Shown: one piece after another, positions 51,055 to 62,237 of the stretch
Numbering within the stretch: position 1 is the first letter of the stretch
Layout of the letters: each line of letters begins with the position of its first letter
Assembly (NCBI GenBank): GCA_004794785.1
Contig: SJOL01008583.1
Span: 303,225 to 367,224, forward strand
Reading direction: 5' to 3'
DNA: 64,000 bases
Origin: Opisthorchis felineus
Lineage: Eukaryota > Platyhelminthes > Trematoda > Opisthorchiida > Opisthorchiidae
The notes under the pieces: generated by a model
Told to the model about the DNA's origin: nothing
Seen by the model: the letters and a program-made list of their open reading frames with translations, nothing else
The model's database searches: none
Translations under genes and position numbers: made by a program

Positions 51055-51566
51055 TGCTCTGCATCGTAATTTAGAATTCTCACGTTGAATCAGAAAGAGC
51101 ATTTTTGTTATAAGGAATTTAAGTTTATTTATCTTTTTGTTTTTCCTGCCGCGGAGTTATATCACCTTTAATTGAGAGGAAATTCAGCTTTTCCAAACGA
51201 GGCTTGAAACTCACTTTGTGTGGAACTCTCAACTCCGTTTCCACAGCAACTTGTTACTTCCCAACCAAATTAGTTTAAAGTTACAAATTTTGCTCGTTTA
51301 TACTTAATCTCATGTCTCATCCCCTGATTTTCGTCTTTCATCAGCAAGTCCTTACGTACAACTTAGTGGTGTTTGCGAAATTCCCTGTAGAGAAGATCAG
51401 TTATTGCGTTCTAATTCACCAAACCCGGAACTGTCAGAACCCAGGTTCAGACAGCCTCTTCCGCTTAATTGCTTTTTTTCTGTGTTTCTAGTACTTTATT
51501 CCTTGTCATTGACCATTTGTTTGATGAGAATGCGCTGGCATCCTGTCATACAGACAGGACAGACAT

Positions 51567-51594
51567 TGAATACATCCATCTGAATACATCCATC
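51567..51594. repeat. Two tandem copies of a 14-bp unit
   Basis: The unit tgaatacatccatc occurs twice in a row without mismatch. It is a minimal tandem duplication. Confidence 0.85.
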
Positions 51595-52079
51595 CTATCT
51601 GCCCATTAATCAGGTTAAGTCGGTTCACGTCGGTGTATGCGATTGAATCGGTGGAATCAGACTCATTTGAGTATCGGCTGCGCGTGTACACCACCGCAAT
51701 TGTGACACAGCGATGTCATTTGCTTCCTACGTAATATAATCGCAGAACCAAGCTACATAGAAAATCATTACAAAATTGCATAATTGATGGGTTAGTCAGC
51801 GGATCGCCAAATCCACCCTAATGTGGAAATTCGGACTACGGGAAAACACAAAACACTTTTTTGTGATGAGGGGGAATAGGAGTGCTGTGACAGTGTTTAC
51901 TGTAAACCAGTATTTTGTGACACTGTATGCATACATACATGATGGTTGCAAAACGTATGAGAAAATATGGATTTGGCTATTACTACTCATGTTCCATATG
52001 GATGGCGATTCACCAGAGCAGGTGTTCTTAACTTCATACCGACGCTTGAATGGTTAGGGTTAGTCGTGGTAGATATCAG

Positions 52080-52840
52080 GTTAGAAAATGACACGTTGAG
52101 AAATTCAAACTGCCGATAAGCTTAGCAGTTGTACTGTTCACCGATCTGGGAAGTTCGGTTGCAAACGCTGCTTTAACAATCGAGATGACGTCATCAGTGA
52201 GTAGTCATCTCGTGGTGCATCGTAGAGCCCCGGTATTCAGCATTAAGCCGTGCTGTGCGAGTGTTTATACATGTCTTGTTGACGCGGTGGGATTTGTTTA
52301 TCATATGGTTGGTCCGGTTTGTCAGATGGTTGACTTATCCCCTGATAGGTCAGCTTCTGAATGACTGTTGTGTCTGAACCTTCCGACCCATTACTTTGAC
52401 CTGTTTGTACCACCGGTAACATTCATTTTACCTGACTCAGCCGCTCACTTAAGTTAGTGATTGTGGTGGTACGCTGATTCGGTCAGTTTATCCATGCTGG
52501 CTGGCTAAGACTTTGGCTTAATACCATACTAGCACGAACTCTGCGCTTTTAGATTTTTGCATGCCTTGACCTCTATGTATTTAGGGTTGAATTTGTTTCC
52601 TTCATGGTCTTCGTGATATGGAACCAAAGAGGGTGTATCATATCCTATGATTGTTTATTATATTCTTTCATCCGTGCAGCTAACGTTCTTCTCGTTTTTT
52701 CCAACACAGTAGTTGTTGTAGCCATGAAGTAAATCCAGCAAAGACCACTGCTTCTGGTAGTCTGACGACACTTTCGATCTTCTTCAAAGTAGCCGTTAGT
52801 TTTTAGGCCACGAGAATTTCTTCTAATTGCAGTAGCCATG
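52080..52840 (-). mobile_element. Penelope-like element, C-terminal remnant
   Basis: Read on the minus strand, the frame 52839-52645 contains LEKTRRTLAARMKEYNK. This matches the second half of the GIY-YIG domain of Penelope-like proteins, where the glycine-containing G-E-T part reads LEKT. After frame changes come HEDHEGNKFNPKYIEVK and, about 450 bases on, TDDVISIVKAAFATELP, the kind of tail also seen at 48.3 kb. Size and order fit the last 200-250 residues of such an element. Upstream reverse transcriptase motifs were not found, and stops interrupt it repeatedly. Confidence 0.5.
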
Positions 52841-53114
52841 CTGACAGTTCAGACGCATATGCAATGTAAGATAGGACAATCAGTTTGTTTGTCTGCTGAT
52901 GTGTTTGTCGCTGTGGTCGTCCTCCCCGGTCCTGTCCCTCATGATTCTCGTAAAATTTCGTGGATAGCCATTGGACTGAAATATTAGTGGATAGTAGTGG
53001 ATAGTACTCTTCCTTTTAGCGTACTATTTAATAACCCGACTAAACCATATAAAAAAATTGTGCACTACACCCAGGGTGAGTATTTAACAAAAACTCTCTA
53101 AACTGGAAGTGCAG

Positions 53115-53310
53115 AGCACTTAAATCGGTCAAGTTTGATGCGAATTTCATTTTTACACATCCACAGTGAGTGCTGGTCATTCATACTAACAAATAAGAAA
53201 TTTGATTAAAATTCAGCTCTGATTAAGTCCATCAGTTGAAAGAGATATCGTTGATTGATGTTCCACCTACGTGAAAACCGGTCATCTTGGTAACTCGCTC
53301 AGATGACCTA
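53115..53310. repeat. Dispersed repeat, copy 2
   Basis: This is the partner of 45035-45240 in the same orientation. It lies about 300 bases upstream, in minus-strand terms, of a Penelope-like fragment and may be part of a long repeat flanking such elements. Its family is unknown. Confidence 0.5.
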
Positions 53311-56300
53311 ACGAAGTAATTAAATTCAGAAGCGAATCATATCCGAGCAGTAGAACCACCGATTGTTTACTAAACTCTTCTGAAACCATGGGTTCATTAC
53401 CCCTTGAAAATATTCTTGGAACCAATCCTGGATGTCTGCAAATAATTCTCTGTATGGTTAATGTGAGTCTGTCCACTAAATAAATTAACAGCACGCTAGT
53501 TCCCATATAAACATGAAACTCGCTAATAGAAATATTTCTTCGACAATTTGACCGTGAGTGGCTGAAATCGTGGGATTACACCGATTTAGGAAATGCTAAT
53601 TCCAAACGGGATTCCAAAGTTCACACCGACTTAGGGCAAGGTGGCCGCACAATGACGAAACCCATGTGGTTGATTTAAACAATACGTGTGATGACAAGGC
53701 CAAAAAGCGGTTTACTTTCTGGTCAAATCAAGAACGGCAATAGAGGCATTAAATGGAAAAAAACAGAACGGGGAATTACGTTGTATACAACAAGAATAGA
53801 AGAAACCAATCAACACTACTATGGAATAAGCAATATCCGGATTCACTGTCGAGGCACTATTTCACAAACTGGAAGGCATGACACTTCCAGTCAGTCGGTC
53901 ATACACAATTCAGACGCGAATGCTAATTCCGGTTAACGGCGCAGGCATCTTGGTCGCATCGGTGCATATTCCAGCAGGGTTTCACGTTATGCTGAGTTTG
54001 AATAACTCTGGCATACACGATGACGAACGTGGTCATATTATTTATCGTGTGAAATCACACAACCACAATGCAATTGCGTCAGAGCAGGTCAGGCTTTGAA
54101 CTCTAATGATGCGGTCGGACAGGATTGAACCGGTGTTAGCCAGATGAACATGGTGACCTAATTAAGATCCTGAATTAGAAGTAACACACTCATTCCAAAA
54201 AGGCCGCTTTATAACCACCTTCACTGCACTTCCCTCCACATTTGACGTCAGTGCATGCTGGACCAAAGAAATATACATCCACACCACAGTGGAATAAGAT
54301 GTAAAAAGCCCCACTTGCCTAACGAACGAAAGGATAGAAAAATCAGCATTAAGAGTTCTACCTCGCTTAAACTTTTGAAAGACCGAAGTCAGCAGAGTAA
54401 GATGTTATGATTCGACGCTGTGTTTTTTACTTTAAACTTTTCACATTACACACAACATGGCACTCAGTGTGTTTGACAGCTCCTCAGGAACGCCTAAGCT
54501 TGCACTCTGTTGGCTTGGCGCGTTAAAGCCGCTTGATGTTGTCCATAGATGCCTAAAGGTGCTGGCTTTACATCGGTTCGGGTGGCATATCTGTTCGATG
54601 TAGAGTGTCCTATCAGTAAATATGGATGCATTTTGTGTTATTCTGTTGAACATCACCAAAGTACTTAATATCCACCCAAAGACGCTTACCTGTTCTTTTG
54701 CAGTTAACGAGTTTCATTAATGACCGGGTCTCATTCATAATACTCAACTTTGAGTCTAACCAAGGTAAGCGGCTGTTTCCAAACTCACCTCTTTAATGTA
54801 GTTCGTTAACTTGTGATAAGTAGTTTATAGTATCAGTAGGAAGCCAGTAAAAATCTTGCCTTATTGCCTTATAAAAATAGGACCAATATGTCTCCCACTT
54901 TCTCACCCTCAGGCTGCGATGAGCTTCATTGGTAACATTTACATGGAAAGCTCGTCGGTCGTGTATCAGCCATATGCCAGGTAAGCGTGGGTTCGCAAAG
55001 TTTGAGCCATGGAAGACAGCTGGAAATGGCCCGAGCCGAATTTATTAGCGCCATTATAGTTGGACTGTTCCTTCAAGAGAAACGTTCCCGGGACGAGCGT
55101 AGCCTGGACGATCACTGCCAGTTACATCCCTCCGCATTCCCAAGGGATCATCAGATGGGGCGACGTCGGCAAACGCATTTTGAAACTTTGTATTTCGAAG
55201 CTTGTATCACCTGTCAAGCCGTCGGATTCACAGTAAGAAGCATTTTTTAGTAAGGTTTTTGAATCCAGACTACTGAAGAAGGGAATTGTCAGCCCGTGTT
55301 ACTGACAGTGAAAGAAACGCACATAGACACAGAAGCGCATCAGCGTGTGATCAAGGTTATAACGTCTGATGGACTATTGCACTTTATATAACTGCTCCAG
55401 GGTTGACAACTTGAAATGCACACGCTTTTTGGAGCAGCCTTGGGACTACTTCCGACTGTACCACGTAAGGTGGCGTTGAAAAGTTACGTCAACCCTGAGG
55501 ACGACCGACATTCAAAACCAAGAGAAGACGAAATACTGGATGACGAGTAATATCAGGCTAACATCAGGACCGTTGAAAGAGTTGCGCAGTTTCTGTCTTC
55601 GAAAAGAAGGAACACTGAGGTCCCTTATAGCATTCAATTCTTGTTGGCCATCATGCGAGGACTGTTTTTGGAACGGAATGAAATAAATGAAAATGATGGA
55701 ATGCAAAGGGATATAATGGACTTCGCATAGAATCAAATATTTGTCGTACATGATACTCGGATGTAACACGAAACCAGGGTTTTTTGGGTCTTCGAGCAGA
55801 GACGGTTTCTTAAGGTTACCGCTATTTTTCCAACCTACGCATGGTATTTTGTGAACTGGCTCTGCTTCGTTTTTACCACATCAAATATCGTTCTACAGTG
55901 CAGTTTTCTTGATGCATTCGGATCACTTGCGGAGCTTTGTCAACCATCTTTTAGGTCATCTAACAAGCAAAAATAGAAAATTCCGTCAAAATGGACTATA
56001 GTGATCTGAACAAGTATACTGTGACGGAGTCTAACGGTTATCGTGGTTATGTGTTGAAAATGCTACCCAACAAGCTGGCTTCGTGGTAGCTACTGGTTCT
56101 CTTAATTTACCAGTCGGGATTTACGTTCATAAGCAAAGTACTAGTGTTGGTGGTCCACCTAAAAGTCGCAAATAGCTTGAGGGTAGGTGCGTAATGTGGA
56201 TTTATTGTGCGTTCATATTATAATTATGTAATATTGTGTACATATATATAATATAGTGTGTGTTCATTTTATTCACAGTCAGAAATCTTCCATACTCCAT

Positions 56301-56939
56301 GAGAACGAATCAGTACTATTGTGTTTCCTAAGAAGAAGTCCATTTTCACTTTCTCGCAAGAGTGGCTTAATGGACCTTCTGATTCTAGCCAAGGTAGAAA
56401 AGTCGTGCGTTTTCTTCTTGTGCTGAGAAGTTGAAAGCACAAGAGATAGTGCAATTTTAAGTGTTTCAGACGGCAGTGTTTATGAAAAGCAGAACAAATG
56501 GGTTGAATGCTCAGTCATTTTCTGTCAAAATGGTTTTACCGAATGAGTCCCTCCGATGACCGAAATAATCATGGAATCCAAAGAACACTTGGGTAATTAC
56601 TGTCAACACAGGGGTCAGTTCCTTGTTTTTGTTAGGTGACCAAGCGCAGGGACATCAAATATTCAAATAATAATCCAACTAATCATCCCCCGATGACTAC
56701 AAAGTTAGTGACATATGACCAGTTTTCCAATGTGTCCACAAACAGATACGTTCGCGAAACCGTTTGACTCTTATCATATTCAGTTTGCAATGCACTTTTT
56801 GATCCTACGTGCATAAACAGGAAAATCGGGGTGTAAAAAGGCTTGTGTAAATGTGGAATGAAAAATTTGCTGGTTACACCAAAAGTGAACTGAAAAAAAA
56901 ACATTTTTCATTCGCATGCACTGATTCTGGCGAATTCAA
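53311..56939. other. No gene recognised
   Basis: Short frames only. A core ccaagggatcatcag at 55140-55154 shares the ggatcatcag word with 1084-1093. An AT-rich patch lies at 56215-56262. No domain or RNA gene was recognised. Confidence 0.3.
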
Positions 56940-57170
56940 ATGCACCGGAAGCTGAAGTCTGCCTACAACACTTGTATCCGGTATTTAACCGGTCTCCGAA
57001 CGACCAACACACGGACTACTAGACTGCCGTCGTTAAATGTGTGTAATTCCAAGTGCGTGCGCGGCGACAGTAATGTAGGCCGAATAAAACGCTTCCTATG
57101 CCAACTAATAAGGAAGAATTCTCTAAAGTCCGTCAGAAAACGAAACGGCGGAAACCGGTCCATATAAGCC
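56940..57170 (+). pseudogene. Possible C-terminal piece of a non-LTR reverse transcriptase
   Basis: The plus-strand peptide KLKSAYNTCIRYLTGL resembles the segment after the RT domain in jockey- or L1-like elements (LQxxxNxCIRYIxGL), where the connection region pairs with a following leucine- and arginine-rich stretch. The reading frame runs 75 codons without further recognisable motifs. Its subfamily would differ from LINE-A and LINE-B. Confidence 0.22.
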
Positions 57171-57430
57171 AGCTATTTAATACAGCTGCACTCTTCAGCG
57201 AACAGGTTGCTCCGAAAATTCATGAATCTTACCGTCGGAGATCATCGGACTCTAAAAATCGTGTTGTCATCTTTCGGCGAAGCAGTGTCGAGCAAAAGGC
57301 ATTTGCCTTATCCAGTGTTCAAAGGGCTTGCAGCTGCAAAGCTGAACTGCCTCGGCAAACAATTCACTGGTTTGATCTTCACATTCAACCACTTTTTGCC
57401 GTCCAACTAGTTTTGTTACGCGCCTTATGA
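57098..57430 (+). other. Unidentified 110-codon open frame
   Basis: A basic N-terminal half, then a neutral half, with no known domain. It overlaps the possible RT piece in another frame, so both cannot be fully coding. It is more probably a chance opening within decayed element DNA. Confidence 0.1.
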
Positions 57431-57939
57431 CTCGTTTTTTGTTTTGACAGCCAGAATTTAAGAACATTAATTAGAACGATAGAAGCCCGCACTTCGTTGC
57501 ATCCAGCTATCTTGAAAAAATATGCTTTTATTAGGATGCATTTGGAACGAAGCAGCTAATAGGTTGGATGGTCAAATAAGTGTCTTGTCATATACGTGGT
57601 TGCAAACAAGATATTAAATGTGTTTTGTTTTCCAGTCATCACGACATGCTGCAATCTAAAGTCGATGTCCTAGAAAACGATGATTTCTACAAGTAAAATC
57701 TTCCTGTGGATTTCCCCTACATATCTTAATCCACCACTATAAGGTGGAAGATGACAACTCTTCACACATGCATTCTGAATGAAGAGCTTAGAAGAGGGAT
57801 AATTTGCACGATGAGTTTACCATCCAGCTGGGAATTCTTCACTCGAACAAACAGTCAAAACCCATCCACTTCACGTGAATTCCGCAACTGAGAGATCAGT
57901 AGTGTATCTTGTCTAATTCTCAGTTTTGCTCTCAGGTGA

Positions 57940-58050
57940 TCAGCCTCTCGTGGACTAACGGCTTCATTTCTAACCACCAGCCTGGAGATCACGGATTGGA
58001 ATTTTCCTGCAGGTTCAAGGGGCGTGCATTTCTGATGATTGTAAACAAGG
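57940..58050 (+). repeat. tRNA-derived SINE candidate, second copy
   Basis: The order is an A-box-like cctctcgtggactaacgg, the middle segment ccaccagcctggagatcacg, a B-box-like acggattggaattttcc and then a body with gcgtgcatttctgatgatt. It parallels the candidate at 27045-27180 position by position but is more degraded. Confidence 0.35.
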
Positions 58051-58519
58051 ACGAGACAGTTAAACAGTGCTTTTAGGTTTTTCGGCCTAAACGGACATCA
58101 GTTGCCGGAAGAAATTGCACCTGATATTTCTAAATCTCTTCCTGCTATCAACAAATCATCCATAGAATTTTACTCAGACCCAACCTGTTAAATATCAGAA
58201 TATTCTCTCGCCCCTGTTGGACTTAACCGAACTCTATGAGCTTTGGATGAAAGCAATGAACAACGGATTTTTTATGATTGTAGATTTGAATATTCATGTA
58301 AGAAACACCAGTGAATCGACTGACAGCTTCAGTTCAGTTCACTTCGGTTTTTCAGTTTACAAACTGTGTAGTGGGTTGCGGTGGTTCCAGCTGCTACAGT
58401 TTCGTTCACTGCGGATAAAGATAACAAGGAAGTGAAAGATGATGGCCAAACCTACGCACTAGGGACATGTGGTTCCCTTTGTCTGGTCTAGAAGGCAGTA
58501 AGAGCTACGCAATGAAGGC

Positions 58520-58990
58520 GATAGTTTGTTGCAAGACCATCATTGGCTGTATGACAGCTACATCTGTCAATGTTGCCAACCACTGGTTTACCTTGTCCCG
58601 CAGTCCTCATCCGGGGGCACGGCAGTTACCAACGAGAATGAGTTGACTGGTCAGGGTTCTCATACTTCTTTGCCCAGTCACGGACTAGCTGCCTCTCGGT
58701 CGTTTCCATCCAACACAAGGCTGGGAGAAGAGGACTTTACGAGGCAAACATTCCTCTGGCCAAACCAGCGTTATCTGTGGGGTATGACCAGCTAATCTAT
58801 CGAAGTATATTGATCTTTCCAAAACACCATCCGACGCATCTCAACATTACTGGTCTCATGTTCCCACCAGTCCTGCCCAGTGCTTCGCAGGCACAGATGG
58901 TCAAGCGTGAAGGGTCTCCGAAAATCTTCCGCAAGCAGCCGACTCGTCCCTGACATTAAAGTAGGAAAGATCGGACCGCGGAATTGTAGA
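58520..58990 (-). pseudogene. C-terminal connection region of LINE-A
   Basis: On the minus strand CLRSTGQDWWEHETSNVEMR (about 58820-58893) and LTSQLILVGNCRAPG followed by LRDKVNQWLATLTDVA (58566-58655) match the end of this family's protein, which usually reads WWEHxVSNAEVRR and then LPGWGPRDxxxQWLxTLxDMA. Frames change between the two parts. Confidence 0.75.
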
Positions 58991-59059
58991 ATATACCCTT
59001 GACAATCAAGCAGGCGAACTTACCCACTACATCGATAGGTTCTCCTGCATGAGGTCTAA

Positions 59060-59790
59060 GGTTGTTTCCACCCAATCTTGCCGCATTACTTTACAATTTA
59101 CAGGTACAAAGCGCAGAATGAATTGTGAAGTGGGATTACTTAGGTTGTTTAAAATAGTTTACATTTCCAAAGAAAGTGATCCAAGGAGGACAGTATCGTC
59201 GATGTTGTCAATGTTCGTGAGCAAACTCCCTGATGGTATCTCGGTCACTGATTTGTTAGACCCAGGTAAAGAAGATTTAAGTAGCACATCGATTAGGAAA
59301 TCAAAGAGGAAGGGCAACAAAGGGCACCCCTGTCCGATACCGATGGATGTTGTGAACTCAGGGGAGAATTTGCCGTGGACACATCCGCGTCCTCAGGAAG
59401 AAGCCCATGCTTTCTTTGTAATAATTTAGGAGGAACATCCTTCATCGCCAGACAATGTCACGGTTTCTAACGATCAACGGAGTCAAAAGCAGATTTGAGA
59501 TCTAGAAAGACAACCATTTTTGGTAGTTGAAAAGAGTTGCGTAAGGATACGCAATTGTCACGAAGTGAAAATACGACTGATAAAACCTCGACCAGGGCAA
59601 AGCCCAGCCTGCTTCCCCCGAGATCTGACTCTTCAGATGATGGTTCAACTTTCTTAGCTTAATAAGGGAGAACACCCTAGGAACTACGGCCACCAGTCTG
59701 GTACCCCAGTTGTTTTTGGACGACGTCACCGTAACCTTTTCGAACATGCTCACTGTCGAGGCGCTCTACTCTGTCTATATTTCTCCCTCA
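59060..59790 (-). pseudogene. Reverse transcriptase domain remnant of LINE-A
   Basis: This would synthesise cDNA at the nicked target in a live element. Seen on the minus strand: RVFSLIKLRKLNHHL; VFSLRDNCVSLRNSF; MVVFLDLKSAFDSVDR (59470-59520), holding the first catalytic Asp; GIGQGCPLLPFLFDFLIDV around 59285-59338; and NIDDTVLLG at 59180-59206, the Y-x-D-D box with Ile in place of the Tyr-Ala pair. A stop follows SLSLEM, and CKVMRQDWVETT continues the family pattern afterwards. A stop falls directly after the SVDR motif as well. Confidence 0.85.
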
Positions 59791-60480
59791 CTCTACTTAT
59801 TTTGGAGTAAAGTGTTCAGGCTAGCCACGAGGGACCCATCATCTTTTAAGGGTGAAGGATGCAAATCACATGGACTAGGTGCTTTGCTGTATTGAGGAGA
59901 TGTAATTGTATCCCGGACTTCCGTAGACGACGGCGGACTGATATCACCGTCTTACTCGGGTTCATTTGGTTCTTCTAGAGGGTGAGTTGATGGGGGCCAG
60001 CTGAGCTGTTATTCAATCTGTTCAACTCATCGCTCGAGACGAGGTTACTGTGGGTGGATTAAGGTCCCATCTTTTTCAAAGATCGCCTCACTGACACCAG
60101 GCATCTTCGGACCAGCTGATGGATTAGCTGGAACAAGGTGCGATTGTTGTCTTTTACATAAGCTCTCTCTATTTGTCGAGGATTTGCGATCCGCCAACGC
60201 TCTCTGTCAGTCCTCAGGCTCTTCAGTTTTCGGCGTTTCGGGAATCTGCGCGAGCTACCACAGTCGTTTGCTGCTGATCGTGACAAGATCCATTGTGCAG
60301 TGAGGTATGCAAGCGACCTCGGCGAGACGGCATCAAAGACTGTCAGCATGGCTCCTTTCAAATTCCTCCAGTTTGTCACTCAAATTACCAATGTGCCCCT
60401 TCGAGTTCTGGGAGCTTCTCAGAAAACGCCACTGGATATTGCTGAGACATAATGACGCTTTGAAGGTGGTGAACTGAACG
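59791..60480 (-). pseudogene. Linker between endonuclease and RT of LINE-A
   Basis: A 106-codon frame (60379-60059) reads LKSLRTDRERWRIANPRQIE, then NNRTLFQLIHQLVRR, matching the basic linker in this family, where a conserved FQLIR segment precedes the RT. Next comes SPPSSTEVRDTITSPQYSKA, the usual PTxxEVxDAI block. The region has no known catalytic role. Confidence 0.65.
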
Positions 60481-60519
60481 CTTCTGCATCAACCGGCACT
60501 TCCTGGACGGGAACTGAAT

Positions 60520-61330
60520 GGATTTGCGTGCCCGTACAACGCCGTGACCGGAGTCCAGTAGTGTACTCCAGAATGAGCGGACTATCTTATATCAACGTTC
60601 TCCACCAGACGCTGACTGCCAGATAGTCCAAGTGATTTCACGGACGGCTACATTTGCTAGCCTCCGAATCACACGATGTGAGCGCTTGTGCTGAAAGTTT
60701 GTGCTGGCTAGAATTAAGTGATGCTCAGCAAATAACTAAAGGAGTTGCTTCCAATTACTTGTGTGGTTAGCATCAGCCCCGAATTCACAGCCAAGATGGG
60801 CTTTCTCAGAATTAGCCGACCGGCGCGGACATTCATAATATCTTTCAGAATCACGACTTTTGTACTTCTCGCTGACCGGAGCAACCATGACAAATCACGA
60901 TAGAAGCTTTCTTTCTCAGCCTCCCAGCTGTCGTCTGCTGGAGTGTGTACCGACACAAGAAAAATAATACCGCTTACCACGTCGAGATGCATTGACCCCG
61001 ATTAAACCAGTCAACCTAACAACCCAAAGATGACTGTTTACTGTAATCAGGTCCAGCAAGACGCATTCAACCGTGGAACTGAGCACAACTACCAGGCCTC
61101 AAATACCACCAGACACCCCAAGTGCAAAGTACGATAAATGTGGGCTCATCCCGAGCAGTTGGAATCATCTGACATACGTCTTCTGTTCGGTTGTCTGTAG
61201 CCCCTAACCAGCGAGTCGCAATCAAACGAAAATTTGCGGCTTTCGACAGAGCAACGAGATCTTTCAACCCGCTCAATCCTAAAAACCTATCAAATCCGAA
61301 GGAAATTGTTGAGGAGCTAGGCATGACTCA
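60520..61330 (-). pseudogene. Endonuclease domain remnant of LINE-A
   Basis: Motifs in order on the minus strand are LDLITVNSHLWVVRL (near 61050), FLVSVHTPADDSWEAEKESF, LSWLLRSARSTKVVILKD, EFGADANHTSNWKQLL and LLDSGHGVVRAR (near 60530-60570). The family consensus has GDxNA after VVV and SDH near the end; here these read KDIMN and SGH, so catalytic residues are lost. At least three frame changes are needed. Confidence 0.8.
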
Positions 61331-62142
61331 GATATACGGAGACCGGGACAATAATTGCGATATGCAGGTTAGGAGTAACCGAGATTAAACATTTGCATAT
61401 TGAAAGTGTGTTCTGATAATATGGAGCTTTCGTGCCCACAAAGTCATCACCTTGATCTTTCGTCAATTGGTTTGAAGCGAAAAAGACTTCAACAGCGCAG
61501 TATGATAGCCACTGAACCGGATAACACCGATGGATGATCTGGCTCTCCGCATGAGCTACGGTAAGAATTTTATGGTTTTAAAACCCCACTTCCAGCAGCA
61601 TTTTGCTAAAAATACGTTGGAAATCAAGCTTCCGACAGGACGCATTTCCCATGCGCTGTAAGCCGAACTGATGCAACTGATGCTTTTGAGTTTAGTAATT
61701 CTTAAACTTCACCAGATAATTGTTTGACATCTGAAGTTAAAGCCGCGTGGTAGAAATTTACAAGGCAGCCAGGTTAGTCAGATACCTGGTTCAACTGAAG
61801 AATATCGCCGCGGATAGAAGGAAGCACAGTTATCAATGAAGCTGACTGAATATGGAGTTGCGACGTGATCAAGTTCACTCCACAGGTCGGGTGTCCAGAG
61901 TCTAAACTTTGGCACGGCCAAGGTTACACACTAATGACACGCTCTAATAAGAACAAAGCCCGAGTCTACTGCTCCTTATTACGGTTTGGACCCGCCAGAA
62001 TAATTGCGCCAGGAAAGAGGAGGACGGCTCAAACGAGAGACGTGAAATTCTATACGAAACAAACGGTGGTTGCATACGTTAAATTGCAACCATCACCCCG
62101 ATAAACTACACACCGGACGATCACACTGGGAATACAGTACCG
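61331..62142. other. No gene recognised; 5' flank of LINE-A
   Basis: This may include the untranslated 5' region of LINE-A, but no motif marks its start. A 79-codon frame at 61865-62104 is unremarkable. Confidence 0.3.
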
Positions 62143-62237
62143 TAATATATAATATAATATGGCATAGTATAATATAATATAATATAATATAATATAATAT
62201 AATATAATATAATATAATATAATATAATATAATATAA
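62143..62237. repeat. (AATAT)n microsatellite
   Basis: At least thirteen perfect AATAT units run from about 62169 to 62236, preceded by an interrupted start (ggcatagtat). The minus-strand frame over it translates to a repetitive YYIIL string and is not a gene. Confidence 0.95.

Larger units (their letters stand above)
58520..61330 (-). mobile_element. Domain-complete but broken non-LTR retrotransposon (LINE-A)
   Basis: Reading the minus strand gives, in order, an endonuclease, a linker, a reverse transcriptase with its catalytic box, and the C-terminal connection region. This is the standard CR1/RTE-like single-protein layout. Many stops and frame changes separate the segments, and a deletion of about 40 residues occurs after EPIDVVGKFAC, where the frame goes straight to VKGIFYNSAVRS. 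It is the same family and orientation as LINE-B, 38 kb away. The element is too decayed to move. Its 5' end near 61.33 kb and 3' end near 58.5 kb are approximate; no target-site duplication or poly(A) tail was identified. Confidence 0.85.

Noticed and set aside
54987..55250. An 87-codon plus-strand frame
   Set aside because: No domain is seen and the neighbouring sequence is stop-rich in all frames.
59049..59429. A 126-codon plus-strand frame
   Set aside because: It lies antisense to the RT catalytic core of LINE-A, whose motifs are far more specific.
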